From Berberis thunbergii (taxonomy: Eukaryota > Streptophyta > Magnoliopsida > Ranunculales > Berberidaceae), in the NCBI GenBank assembly GCA_003290165.1, contig QNQO01000816.1, positions 124,001 to 188,000 on the forward strand: a stretch of DNA of 64,000 nt, read 5' to 3'. The position numbers were made by a program, and so were the translations under genes. The notes under the pieces are model-generated. The model did no database searches and had not been told where the DNA came from. It was given only the letters and a program-made list of their open reading frames with translations. Shown here piece by piece: positions 32,270 to 44,838 of this stretch. Numbering within the stretch: the first letter of the stretch is position 1; every line of letters starts with the position of its first letter.

Positions 32270-33003
32270 TCAAGTTGTAATAGACCGGTGCAACACCATC
32301 AGACTACTACCAGCCACCAACTCCTCATAAGGTTGGGAATGGGGCAGATTTTTCCAAATTTGTCGGCGCCCCGCCAGGGAAAAACCATTCTTAAATTCAT
32401 CCTATTTAACCATTTATTTTTATTACAAATTCCGCCCTACCCTACCACAAATGGTAGATACTTGTTTTGCTCCATTTTTTCTCTACGCGCTTCTAGCGGA
32501 CCGCACCTCATCTCCGGCTCTGATTTTCCCTATGATTCATTTTTCCGGGCTTTTACAAAATTCATTTGGACCTGAATTTTTCCACATGGCTCGTTTTGCA
32601 GGCCTGTAAATTTCAAATCATTTTAGGTTAGTCTGATGGAGAGAAGATAGGCGAGGAAATATAGATTTAGGGTTTTTCTCCTTTAAGGCTATTTTAGTAA
32701 TAATAAATAAGGGAAATTATTAAAAATAATAAATTATTTTATAATATATAAGAAGATATCTGCAAGGCTGATATGGAAAAATTTGTATCCCCTAATTTGT
32801 GTTGGATTTAGTTTTCTTCCCTATTCGATCTCAAATCCATTAAGCTAAAACCATATCCGCCCCATTCAAGGCGAAGCTGATATCCATGAAAACAAATATT
32901 TTTGCCAACATTACATCCTCCTCCCTGGTTCAGATCCCACTTGCCACCACTTCGACCTTGTCCTTTTAGTTTCACCACCATTTTTTGTCGTAGTGTAGCC
33001 TAA
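32270..33003. other. Spacer between head-to-head LTRs (copy 2)
   Basis: Counterpart of 5557-6294. Small indels create a 119-codon open frame starting in L2, which copy 1 does not keep, so it is not a gene. Confidence 0.4.
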
Positions 33004-33513
33004 TGAGACATCGAGCTGTCACTCGACCACAGCGGTACATGTGGAATGGGCCAACCCTAACATGAGAAAAGCTCCAGCACAGTCCCAAGCGGACCCATTT
33101 ATAAACTATTGTTCAGCCCATAAGTCTGGTGCCCAAGCCCAAGCCACGCCAGCCCAAGAGGCATGGGTCTTGGGGCTTGCCTAAGGAATATTAGGTGAGA
33201 ACACAAATCTTTGAGCGGCCATAGGCCCGAGATCTACTCACACAAATAAACTTTTAGCCCAATCAAACACTGGGTCATAAACAAAGCCAAGTGCCAATGA
33301 AACTCAGTCATGCACAAGATCCTGAGGGAGATCTCATCCTTCCATCACACCCTCAATAGCAGGAACAATGTTGGAGGAAACACTTGCTACTTAATGTGAA
33401 AAAAAGGAAGAAGAAAAGTACGCATACAATTTGATATTTACATCTAGTCTTCACTCTTCCTGCTACCTATTTTTGCTTGCTCGAGATCAGCAAGGATAAA
33501 TTTGGATGCATCA
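33004..33513 (+). mobile_element. Tat-family 5' LTR L3, complete 3' end (copy 2)
   Basis: It starts near TGAGACATCGAG and ends TTGGATGCATCA. It keeps the U5 end 'cgagatcagcaaggat' that copy 1 lost. The primer site follows at once, which makes it the 5' LTR of a rightward element. Confidence 0.8.
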
Positions 33514-33514
33514 A

Positions 33515-33534
33515 TTTGGTGCCGTTTAGTGGGA
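33515..33534 (+). other. Primer binding site of the L3 element (copy 2 only)
   Basis: TTTGGTGCCGTTTAGTGGGA is a mutated version of the TTGGCGCCGTCTGTGGGAA site at 31719-31701. It is missing from copy 1, inside the 169-bp difference. Confidence 0.75.
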
Positions 33535-33599
33535 ATGATGAAAAGTTTTCCCTAAAATGAACATATAAAGGTTCTTCTAGCTAAGCATTGCATCAAGAC

Positions 33600-34018
33600 A
33601 TGGTCAGCAACACCAGATCTTGAGTATTCGACGAGGATGTTGAGCTAGACAACGTTCTAGATGGGGAAGCCCAACCACCGGGCCAAATCAATCCGATCGA
33701 GGTGGCTGAATAGTCGCATGGAAGTGGTGGAAATGCTCACTCGACGATTGATAGCAGAAATATGAAACTAGCCAAAATTCGGGGAGATCCCAAACCCGAT
33801 AGGATGCATGAGAGCATGTCCAGGAGGGCGAAAGCCTCCAGCAGAGGGGCAAAGAGCTTGATGAGAAGGGAGCATAAGAGGAGATGAGCATTATTCCCTG
33901 AAGACAGAAAAGGCCATGACATAGAACCCGAGAGGTAGCAAGAGAGCATGTCCAGGAAGGCGATCCTGAAGTTTGTGCCCTCAAAGCTTTAGTTGTATGA
34001 TGGAACATCAGATTCGTT
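33600..34018 (+). pseudogene. Tat gag N-terminal fragment (copy 2)
   Basis: The ATG at 33600 is followed after seven codons by a stop. The rest reads as in copy 1 (ESMSRRAKASSRG, LYDGTSDSLDYL). It ends where antisense gene B starts. Confidence 0.65.
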
Positions 34019-36344
34019 AGATTATTTATGCCATAACCACCACATGTTGGAACTTAAAGAAAGTTTAGAAGCCATCCTTTGCAAAACTTTTTCCACCAAC
34101 TTGAAAAAGGTTGCGCTACCCTGGCTCCACAGCCACCATCCAAGATCTATCGAATTGTTCCAAGTCCTGGCGAAGGCATTTGAGAGCCAACCGATAATAA
34201 AAAAAAAGGCCCCACTATCTGCTGAGCCTCAAGCAGAAGCATGGTGAAACCCTTATGGAGTATGTCAACATCAGCCTCTAATTGCTGACATCGGACAACC
34301 CATTCAGACTCCTTATTGGCCTTCTTGATGTTCAGAGCATGTATCTTAGCCTGCACTTTGACCACAGTTTCCAAGGCAAATTGTAACTCATGACGGGCAA
34401 GGTTGAGTTAATTCTCAAACCGATCCCTCGCGAACATTTCCCTCGCCAGGTTGGACTCAAGCGTTTCCAAGGGAATCCTCTGAGTCTCCAATCTTGTGTG
34501 CTAGGACTCTGCTCCAGCATCCGAGTGAGCTTCGAGCTGCTTACCCAACAATTCAATCCAATAGAGAGCGTCTGAGTATGACTTCTGCAAGTTTGCAAAT
34601 ACTCGTTCCATGGAATACACTCTCTCACGAGCAACCTCGACTTCAGTTTTAGCTGTGGCTACTTGATTCAGGTATAACATCCACAATACGAGATGTTTCT
34701 ACCCTTTATCCATACGCTCTCCCATTGTCCATCCTTTTGGCTTCGGAGAACAGTTTGCCAGCAAGTCATTCCACCTACTAATATGCTTCCTGGAAGCATA
34801 AAAAATGTCAACCTTTTGATGCCAAGCTTGGTTGCTCATATTTACCACGTCCGGAGCAAACAAACTGATCTGCCATTCTGATGGAGGTCATTTTGGACCG
34901 GAATCACTCCAGCGTCACCCTTCACTGTATCAGGGCCATCATCTAAAACTTTCCTCTTAATCGCAACGACCCACTCTTTTTAACGAGCCGACTCAACATC
35001 AGTTGACAAGGAAAAAGGAAGCGAGTTATTCCTCGGGCCCATTTTTGCCTCAATATGAGGATGGGAGTGATACAAAGGACAGTATGAGCGATGCGGAGGG
35101 GACATTTTTCCATAAGGACGATGGTCAAGAGACTCTTCAGCAAGCCTAGCAGAGCCACAAACAAATTGTTTCAATGAAAAGGGATGACCCAGTCCCACAC
35201 CAGATGAAGCTTCCACACCTGCCTGTAGCAACGCTTTGTTTAGAACCTTTGCATGCTCTGTACTTAGCTTTGTTATGTCATCCATCCCAACCATTTGTAG
35301 ATACTCACTATCCAAGTCAGGAAGGGAAATAGGAGCCTTTGCCGTAGCATCATGCCCCTCGAACAAAACAGTTTCCAGCCCAATGGACGAAACTAGAACC
35401 TGTGTGATAGCTTCACGCCTTTCTAACGAAGCTAAATGCCCACGAGCGGGCCTAGAAACAACACAAGGCCTCTTCAAACAAATAGGAGAAGGAAGTGCCT
35501 CACTTAATTCTTCAATCCTTGAAGGACTCAGGATCTCAATCTTCGGAAACTTCCACTTTTTTGAGGAAGATACGCCTTCAAGCTTTGGCTTTGGAACCCT
35601 AAAAAGAGTAAGAGCCTCATGCCAATGAGCCCATAGTCCCATGCGCTTGATATTAGAAGACTTAACGACATCCTCTGTCCTCAGACAAGGCATGTCGCGA
35701 AATGCGTCCAGAGTTTCTTTGCTATCAATACAAAGAGATGAAGTTGGGAATTTCCCTACGAAAAACACAAAGGTCAATCTAATATGCAAACACAAACAAG
35801 ATAAAAAATAGAATTGAACTTATTCAACTGTCTAAATTCTCGCTCGATGGGATGACCAGCAAGTTTGAAATACTTCGAGTCTGCAGAGGCCATGAAACAA
35901 AATTTTTGCCAAAACTTAAAATCTCCAAGTAGATTCCCAAAACAAACCGACAAGTTAGCACACACAACATACTCATTTATTCAAAGGGAAATAAACAGTT
36001 GGATCGCCCTCGAAGATACTCGGACATGAGCGTCCTTCGCTCTAATCAAAATGGCGATCGCAGACCTATAGCTGTTCGACACCAATTGAGTAGGGCGCAA
36101 TGCCAATGTATGCCAGGAACTTCCAAATTTCTTTGATAACGGGAAAACAGACACTCGATTGAAGCATACTTTGATTAAGAAAGATAAACCCCTTTGGAAG
36201 GGACAACGATGTCAGATCGGTGCCCAGAGTGAAAAACACCAGATCGAAAGAGAGTAGTTTGAGAACTATGGACAAGGTCATATTACGAAGACTGTCACAT
36301 CCAACATGCCCAAATAGAACACCTGACACGGGATCTGACATTCA
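34019..36344 (-). pseudogene. Antisense extra gene B (copy 2)
   Basis: Counterpart of 7141-9463. The 271-codon open stretch is preserved (35795-34980) with replacements such as RPARGHLASLE. The single-base differences include some that change stops near the coiled-coil part (34634-34332). Confidence 0.7.
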
Positions 36345-36578
36345 CGGTGCTAGACATGCAAGGGGTTCACTTGCCGCATAACGACGCCCTAGTTATAACA
36401 ATTGGGATAATAAGATTGAATGAGCACATACTTCCATTATGCATTTAAAAAAATATAATATGAATTTATTTTTAAGGGCCGCTTCACTTGCGAAAAGCCA
36501 CCGCTTTATGCTTTATTTTTTGTCAAAAGCCAAGCCATTGGACTTCTCTTCGACTTTGCTTTATTCTTTGACTACCTT

Positions 36579-37668
36579 GGGATTGCTTCCTCTTGAATGA
36601 TAGATGATAGATGCATCAACAGCAAGAGCTTTAGTTGATAAAACTCTAGCAACAACGAAGGCTTTGATTGCAAACCGAGCCTTGAACACCCAAAAGTATG
36701 AAGGAATTGGAGAGCCTTCATGCCAAGTCCATTTGGTAAGTACCAATTCTAATTTACAAGCTCAAATTGCTAATCTTACTTCACTTGTGTCTCAGGCTCT
36801 GAGGAAGCAAAAGTTCTAGGGGTTGTACAAGTTTGTGGCGTGTGCATTATGTCAGGACATGCACCTTATCAATGTCTTCAGCTGATTGAGAATGGTGGTT
36901 GGGAGAGTGTCAATGTTGTGGGGTTTTGCCAAAGAGATAACCCTTATTCTAATACTTACAATGAAGGTTTGAAAAATCATCTCAGCTTTGGATAAAATAA
37001 TTTAGAACAGCCTCAGCAACAAGCCTATACTAGGTTACCCCCTGATTTCTTCCAAAGGCTGTTAGAATCACCTCAACACAATTTAGATTCGTCCCTTAGT
37101 TATGATGAGATTATTTTTTTTCAGCAGAACCAAGCAAAGGATATAACAGATTTGAAGCTTCAGATGTGACAGATAGCTGAATTTATGGGACTAATTCATG
37201 ACCAAGGCAAACTTCTTAGTTTCTACCATTCAAAATCCGAAAGGAAGGTTTGAAACTGCAAAGCTATTTCACTGAGGAGTGGTAGGAAAATTGAGGATGA
37301 GGATCCAGTGAAAGCATCAGCCAAGCAGAACCAACCAAAACAGAATTTGAGTAGTCATTTTTTTTTTGCCTTTTCTAGGCAGGTTTTCCAAGTCTAAGAA
37401 AGATGAATAGGAGAAGGTAATATTTGAGGCCTTTTGAAAAGTTCAGGTTAACATTCTGTTTCTTGATGTTAATTAGCAAGTGCCTAGGCATGCAAAATTT
37501 TTGAAGGAGCTTTGCATCACAAAGAGATGACTTCAAGACGATGAAGTGCTAAGGGTGAGTGAGAATGTTTCTATTGTTCTTTTGAAGGAATTGCCGCTTT
37601 AGTGTAAGGATCCGAGTAGTTTCACTATCCCTTGTCTAATCGGTAATATTAAAGTTGAACATGCAATG
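36579..37668 (+). pseudogene. Athila gag to protease approach (copy 2)
   Basis: Counterpart of 9697-10779. It keeps the six bases missing from copy 1, so the last codons read GNIKVEHAM up to the insertion point. If the nested element and one target copy are ignored, this frame continues exactly into LDLGTSINVMP at 46817. Confidence 0.85.
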
Positions 37669-38567
37669 TGATGTAGTCGATTTGTGCTCTCCCCCCTTGC
37701 TGCTTACCTAGACCTGAACAGGTACTAAGTGGTGGTCGATGGAACTCCAATGCATGAGTTAGAAAAGGCTTAGGAGAGTCTTAAAACTGTAAATTGGGTT
37801 ATATTGTGTACCTCTAATTCATCGAACTAATCTCCCGTTTATAATGAAAAGTCCTCGTTCGGCTAGGCTTTTGGTGGCATAGTTTAGGGAAGGTGATCTT
37901 GCAGTGGAAATCATTTCCTAATTGGGAGTTGTCCATGTGCGATAGTTTCCCTACACGACTCATGCTCCTAGATCTGTGGGAGAGGTTTCCCTTTCTGAGT
38001 GTTGTCCATGCAAGAAAGTTTCCTTGCCCGGCTTATATTCTAATATATGTTTCCTAGTTAGATCCAATGTGTTGTTGGCATGCCTGTTTTGGGTAAATCT
38101 CTCAGATACTTGCCTTAGAGATCTTACGAGTATTAGGCCTGACCGCGTGATGTGTGGGCTTACTGACTCATTGCAACTCGGACGTGACTATCTGGATTCT
38201 GCCAATGATAAGCTTGTTGCTATTTGGGCCTCGCTGGATTGTGCGTGCAATCGGGTCTGTTTCATTATGTTGTCAAGATTATCATGATGCTGATCAGAGG
38301 GTGGTTTGATGTAACATCAGCTACTTCCTCCGAGTTAGTGGGTCGTCTTATCGATCCACTAGGTCATTTCATGAAACAACTTTGCAGTCATGATGATTGA
38401 GGCTGAGAGATTTTCTCGAGCGGCGAATTGCATTGATTAGGCGTGCCTCAGCTTGAAAGCGGAAAAGGCGGGAGCTCAACTCCGTATACAGATATCCTAC
38501 TTGCGGAGTATAACTCCTTTACTCTTTCGATCTCTGAGATTATGCTTTGCTAAATTGTTTGTCTTTC

Positions 38568-41028
38568 ATGGTGGGTCGGGATCAACTTTTTGATTAACTG
38601 TTCGCAAGGGGCCATAAGTTTTTTGAGGAGAGATTTCTCTCTGAATCTGATCTGGAAGTCCTACGTAATACATTCAGAATTCTTGATGATTTGGTGCTAT
38701 GCACTCTGAGCGTCAATCTGACGTCATTATACCCACCCGAGGGGTTTATCTGTCGTCACTGAGGTATGCTGCAATTGGGTGTCCGCTTTCTTGTCGTTAA
38801 GGAGATTTGGGAGTTCCTAGCGTACCTTGACATTGCACCCACTCAACTTGTGCCGACTGAGTATAGGAATTTGATCACCAATCTAATTAGGACTAAGGAC
38901 GTTGGTGTCCGAGTGTCTTCGAGGGCGATGCAATTGCTCACTTCTCCTCAAATAAATGAGCACGTTGTGTGTGCTGACTTCGTCAGACTGCTTCGACAAA
39001 TTGCCTGATAATTTTAAATAGTAGCAAAAGTATTGTTTCATGGCTCCTGCAGACTTGCCATACTTTGAGCTTGTTGGTTGTCCGATTGAGCTTGAATTTA
39101 GACCATTGAGTAAGTTTATTCATTCTCCCATCTTACTTGTGTCAATTTCATATTAGATTGACCAGTTGTGACTTTTGTAGGGAGATTATCTACTTCGCCT
39201 CTTTCTACTAAGGATAAAGCCACTCTGGATGCGTACCGCGACATGCCTCGTCTGGAGGTAGAAGATGTAGTCAAGTCTTCTAATGTTGAGCGTAGTGGTT
39301 TGTGGGCTCATTGGAATGTGGTTCCCATTGTGTATCGGGTGACGAAGCCAAAACTAGATGGAATGTCTATTTCGCGAAAGAGGAAGATTCCCAGGCTCAA
39401 GGTTCCAAGCCCTTTAAAATGGGCAGAAATAGATAAGGCACTTCCTTCTCCTGTGAATCAGAAGAGATCTCGTGCTTTGTCTAGGCCCATTCGTAGGCGT
39501 CTGGCCTCATCTAAATGATGAGATGTTATTAGGCAAGAGCCTGGGGTGACTACTGTTTCTAAGGGCGCGAGGCTCAAGTCATAGCCCCTGCCTATTTTTT
39601 GACTTGGAGAGAGAATATCTGCAAATGGTGGGTGTGGAGGATGTTACTAAGCTGAGCCTCAAGCAGACAAAGTTTATGAATAAGATGTTGCTACAGGTGG
39701 GCGTGGAAGCTTTGAACTATCGTCCTTTTTCAATAAAGGACTTCGAGCTCTGCCACTCTCTGGATCATGAGCCTGTTGAATAGTTGTCTGATCATCGGTG
39801 TCATGGCAAATATTATTCTTTTTGTCGCCCATGTTGTGCTCCATCTCGTTCTCATCCTCATGTTCAATTGACGATGTGTCCAAGGAATAACTTGCTTCCT
39901 TCTTCCCCTGAATCTGGGCCAACACGTGAGAATAGTCGGCAGCTGTGAGCAAAGATAAAGCTATTGATGAAGGCCTTGATACAGTAAAGACGACTAAGGG
40001 CAGTGCTAGAGTGATTTCAGTTCCAATGATCTTTATTCAGATGCACATATCAGTCTGTTTGCTCCAGATATAATAAGGTTGGGCAATCGAGTTTGACATC
40101 AGGAGGTTGAAATCGCTGCTAGGTAGCATATAAGTAGGTGGAATGACTGGCTGATGAACCGTGCTCCAGAGCCAGTGGGAGTAATGTTGGGAGAGCGTTT
40201 AGAAAAAGGGAAGAAACGCCTTGTACTGGGGATGTTATATCTAAATCAGGTGGCCACGTTTGGAATTGAAGTCGAGGCCACTCGTGAGAGGGTATATACC
40301 ATGGAACGAGTATTTGTAAATATGTAAAAGTCATATTGTGATGCTTTTCACGAGATTGAGTGTTTGAGGAAGCAACTTGAAGCTTTTTTGAATACTGGAG
40401 CGGAGTTCAGGTCCATTGGGTTAGATGGTTTGATTGGAAGTGCTTGAGTCCGCCTTTGCTGGGGCAGTGCCAGAGAGGGATTGGTTCGAGAATGAATTGA
40501 ACCTTGTCCGCTGTGACTTGCTACTTGCCTGTTATTCTGTTGATGGAGTGCGGGCTGAACTGTAGGCTCTGCATGCTAAGATGATTAAGGAGTTCGAGTG
40601 GACTATCCGGTGTCAACAGTTGGAGGCTAGCACTGAGTTTCATGTTGAGTGTGCGCAGATTGTTGGAGAGCAGTTCCAATTGGGATAGAGTGAGTTGAAT
40701 ATCGCAAATGATAAACTGGATGTGAATCAGTCCCAGACTGAGATCCCGTCGGGTGAGTTGGAGCAACTAAATCAGGAGCTTGCCGAGTTAAGAGGGCGCG
40801 AAAAGAAACTTCTCAAGGCCCAGGGTACATTTGAATTCAGTAGAGTTGTGCATGGAAGGCTGGAGCTGTTGCATTTGATGGAGAATGAGCATCTTGAATG
40901 GGATCTCTTCTATTAGAAAGATATTGAATATGCAAAGTTTGAAGCTACTTCCATTTCGTGTGAAGAATAAGGTGGTCATGATGAGGGGGTCGAGAGGCAG
41001 CACCAACACACGTGTCTTCTACTTCTTC
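38568..41028 (+). pseudogene. Antisense extra gene C (copy 2)
   Basis: Counterpart of 11679-14135. The intron-like gap at 39110-39180 keeps GTAAGT and TGTAG ends. Exon 2 (39181-39516) stays open for 116 codons. Coiled-coil residues differ at a few positions (LEQLNQELAELRG). Confidence 0.75.
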
Positions 41029-42229
41029 CCTTGCTAAGTCTATTATATCTAACTCTCTTTCTAATGAGGGGTGTACTTGAGTTTGCAAACGAATAATACT
41101 TTGCACTTTTTGGTCTTCTTTTGCTTTCCTGCTAGCTTGTCCTTGATTTTTCTTATTTCAACATCGGTTGTCAGACGAAAAACTTTGCCTGGCTAGGTAG
41201 CTCATGTTTGATTCACTGTTGCGAGCTCTGACTTCTTATGCTTTAGTAGTTGTTGAAGTTCTGGTCAAATTCCTTTGAAGAGATCGGGTAGTGTAATACA
41301 CCCCTTATTTGGCGGCTTGGCTATATGTTGGATCGGCAGTTGTTGTCGCCATTATAGGCGTATTAGTAAGACTTTGGTCCTAGATCTCGTGCCCTTGTAG
41401 GTGAGTGGATAGTAATCTTTGCGAGTCGCCTGGATCGATTTTTTTTAGAATTCTGATCGGACGTTTGACTCGTCTTTATTTGTTATTCATAGAATAGGCT
41501 TAATTGGGATGGGTGTTGTTATTTCTAATTATGACTGACTAAACCAGGGTTAGGTTTTAGCGAACGTGGTGGTCTCTGGAAAGCTGTCTTCACCAGGCTA
41601 CATGAGCAGTAACTAAGCTCCGACTTTCCAAACCATCTTGATCCATTCGTGGCGGACTAGGAATTAGAGCTAGCCAAGAGTTATCGTCGTCAGTCATTCT
41701 GACTAAACTTTTGGCCAATGATCCAAGGCAAGCTATCTTTAATAGGCTACATGAGCACTAACTAAGTTCCCACTTTCTAGGCCATCGAAATTTGCGTGCA
41801 ACGATTTAGGCTTCGAGCAAACCAAAACCATCATCATTAATGGCGCTGACTAAGCTTTGGCCGGGGTTCGGCGATCACTATCTACATACGAGTAGTGACC
41901 CCTAGCAAGCCATCTTAATCAAGCATCGAGAGCGCTGACTAGACTTATACTTTCTAAGCTATCAAAATCTGTTATGTGCCGACTAGGCTTCCAGCAAACT
42001 AGGAGCTATTGTCGTTGGCCGTTACCGACTAAGATTTGGTCGGGTTTGGTCTCTATCGACCATGTTTGGACAATGATCCCTGGTAAGCCATTCTCTAAAC
42101 CATTGATATCCATTTAATTTAACGGACTGAGCGTTAGAGCGTACCAAAAGCTGTTGTCATAGGTCGAAATAGACTAAGATTTGGTTAGAAAAAGATTTTC
42201 GGCGCATAAGTCTAACTTGGGGGTCCTTA

Positions 42230-42580
42230 CTTAACTCGCCTGAGAGATTCAGGGCATGTATGTCTGACTTGGTGATTCTGACTTAATTCACCTAAGAGAT
42301 TCAAGGCGTGTAAGTCTGACTTGGTGGTCCTGACTTTACTCGCCTGAGAGATTCAGGGCGTGTAAGTCTGACTTGGGAGTCATGACTTACTTAACTCGCC
42401 TGAGAGATTTGGGGCGTGTAAGTCTGACTTGGTGGTACTGACTTACTTAACTCACCTGAGAGATTCGGGGGGTGTAAGTCTAATTTGGGGGTCCTGACTT
42501 ACTTAACTCGCTTGAGATATTCGGGGTGTGTAAATCCGAATTGGCGGTCCTAACTTACTTAACTCGCCTGACGATCTGAT
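42230..42580. repeat. 52-60-bp tandem repeat in Tat-3 (copy 2)
   Basis: Counterpart of 15121-15470 with the same unit number. It is preceded here by 42008-42227, which copy 1 lacks. Confidence 0.9.
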
Positions 42581-42589
42581 TCCGGTGTC

Positions 42590-43850
42590 GGATCAATTGA
42601 TCGAACTAATAAAAAGCTTACAGTCTTTAATGTACAACAGTGGAATAATAGTGGAGCTAATGCCTTAGTTTAATAATACTTTATAGGCATGCTCCTTATT
42701 TTATGGGAGCTACGGACATTTGTTGTTTGTTTTTTTGAGTGTGATGGGCCGGATCTGGTAGGGCATAAGCTTAGGCCTAATAGTTGAAGGGTTAGTTTAG
42801 AAAAATCTTTATGGATTAGCGTGTTAGGGATACGGCACATTTTGTGAGATGGTTCAGCATCAATTACTCCGCCAGTTAATGGGCTTGCCTGCAGGGCCAT
42901 TATCTCAAAGGATGTGAACTTGTGCAGTTGCTATTGGAACCGTCGTTTCCCGATTTCCCATACAGCCTTTAATGTTGAAGTAACTGCTTGTTGACGCCTC
43001 TTCGTAAACCATTTTGCCTATATATGGGTTGGATTTTCTGCATTCAAGCATTGCAATGCAAATAGTCGAGCATGTTAATCAAATGCATCTTACTAGAGAG
43101 TTTGCTTTGGGTTTTTCAAAAGTTGAAGGAAGATTTCTTCCACTGGAGTCTTTGAATGTTTTGACATTTTAGCCGATGAGTCTTGATAAGACTTGTTGTT
43201 ATGTGATGTTGCCTTATCTGGGTGGGTACTGGATTGATCTCATGAGATCTTGTGATGTTTTCTTACATTGCGAAGAAGAATTACAGACTTCCTTTCGGGG
43301 GTCAGGTTTGTCTTCCATCTTCTAGTGCTCAAGCAGTCTCTCATCCATGTACTGCTATCGAGGGATGGTCCTTGCAGCCAGTTTATGGTTGATGGGAGCG
43401 TTGAAGGTCGTGACTCTCATTTCTAGGGTGGCACCTCTGCCTCACCATAGGCATTATTCATCTGAGAGTCGGCCTCTCTTGGCAGTACTGTGAAACCTCG
43501 ATCATCTGTTTGTCCGGGGATTTTTTGTCAGCTTTTTGCTGTTTTCTTCTAGTCCTCCTCATTAGGCAGATTGAATTGAGGTTTCCTTTCTGAATTGTCT
43601 TTGTGGGGTGATTCGACGGAGAATGAATTGAGTGTGTTCCTTCGCCTTTTGCTCCAGATGCTTTGCTTTCAGTAACTTTTCTTTTGGAGGCGGAAAAGCA
43701 AATCAGAGTCTCTACCCTTGTTTCAGCGTATAGATGCTTGCATCAGACTTAGATACTTGTAGTGCATAAATCGATGTACTAGTTGGTGGGCAAGCTTTGT
43801 AATAATTCTCATTGCAATCAATAAAACCTGTTTTATTTCTAGAATGTATC
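42590..43850 (+). pseudogene. Conserved 3' module of antisense gene (copy 2)
   Basis: Counterpart of 15475-16740. Here the open stretch is broken by stops at about 43170 ('attttagccgatg') and 43322 ('ttctagtgctc'), while copy 1 reads Trp codons at both places. AATAAA at 43820-43825. Confidence 0.5.
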
Positions 43851-44341
43851 ATGTATGAACAACTTTTCTACACTGAAATGAAAAGTTGAAAACAAGAAAC
43901 AAAATCAAAGAAACAAATAATTTAACTCAGAGCAGAGAGTAAGCTAATTCGACCATGAAGGAGGCGCAAATGGTCCTGGCTCGAATTGTTTTATCCTCCC
44001 AGTGAAGTTTATTTTTAAAGCTAACGAAGTTACTGAATAATGTACTTCGTGCTAGCGGGCATTTCCTTGCTGATGAACAACTTCTAGAGTTGGTGCCCGT
44101 TTGCTTAAGTATTGTTACTTAGCTCTTTGTTAGCCTGAGTTGTCTAGGTAACTTTGACTTCTGGATCTCTGCATTTGTGTTCCTCGATTATGTGGGCTTT
44201 TCCGCCTTCATAGAATAGTACAACTTTTATGTCCTAGCTCGATGCCTGACATGTTGGCTCTGTGTGCCCGAGCTGTAACTGGCAATAGTTCAGCTGCTTC
44301 AAAGCTGCGTAATGGCAGTATCTTGCTACTGGCTGATTTCC

Positions 44342-44838
44342 TCAGATAGTCCCTTGAGCATGGTTGGCTGTATACTTTATGCATTGGAGTAGGGTTGATA
44401 CCATTGCTTCCATATGATGTAGCCAGGGAGTTCTAAGAATGATGTTGTAGGTGGACGGGGCGTCAACTACCATAACCTCTTGAACAAGGCAGTTTCGTAG
44501 TTGTGGCTCTCCTGCCACTACCATTTGATTTATCTTCACTATGGGAAGAATTTTTCTCCGCTGAATTTGACCATAGGGTGACTGGCGAGCATTAGGTCCT
44601 TCTCTTGTAGCTGCATGTTGCAGAATGCAGTGAGGAACATGACATTTAACGAGCTTTCAGTGTCTACCAAATTTCTCTTTACCTCCCACTTAGCGATAAG
44701 GACTGAGATGACCAGGGCATCATTGTGAGGAGAATGTACCACCTGGCGATCCCTCTTCGTAAACTTCAGTGATGGGATTGGACTGTGACCTCGTGCGTGC
44801 TGCACTTGTCGATCCTCATACCGAGATGGTGTCCGCAT
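44342..44838 (-). pseudogene. Tat-3 protease (copy 2)
   Basis: Same order of motifs as 17726-17233 and the same DTESS active-site change. One codon longer near the start (VVHSPHNDALV). Confidence 0.8.

Noticed and set aside
32216..32575. 119-codon frame in copy 2
   Set aside because: It starts in LTR L2 and crosses the spacer. Small indels destroy it in copy 1.
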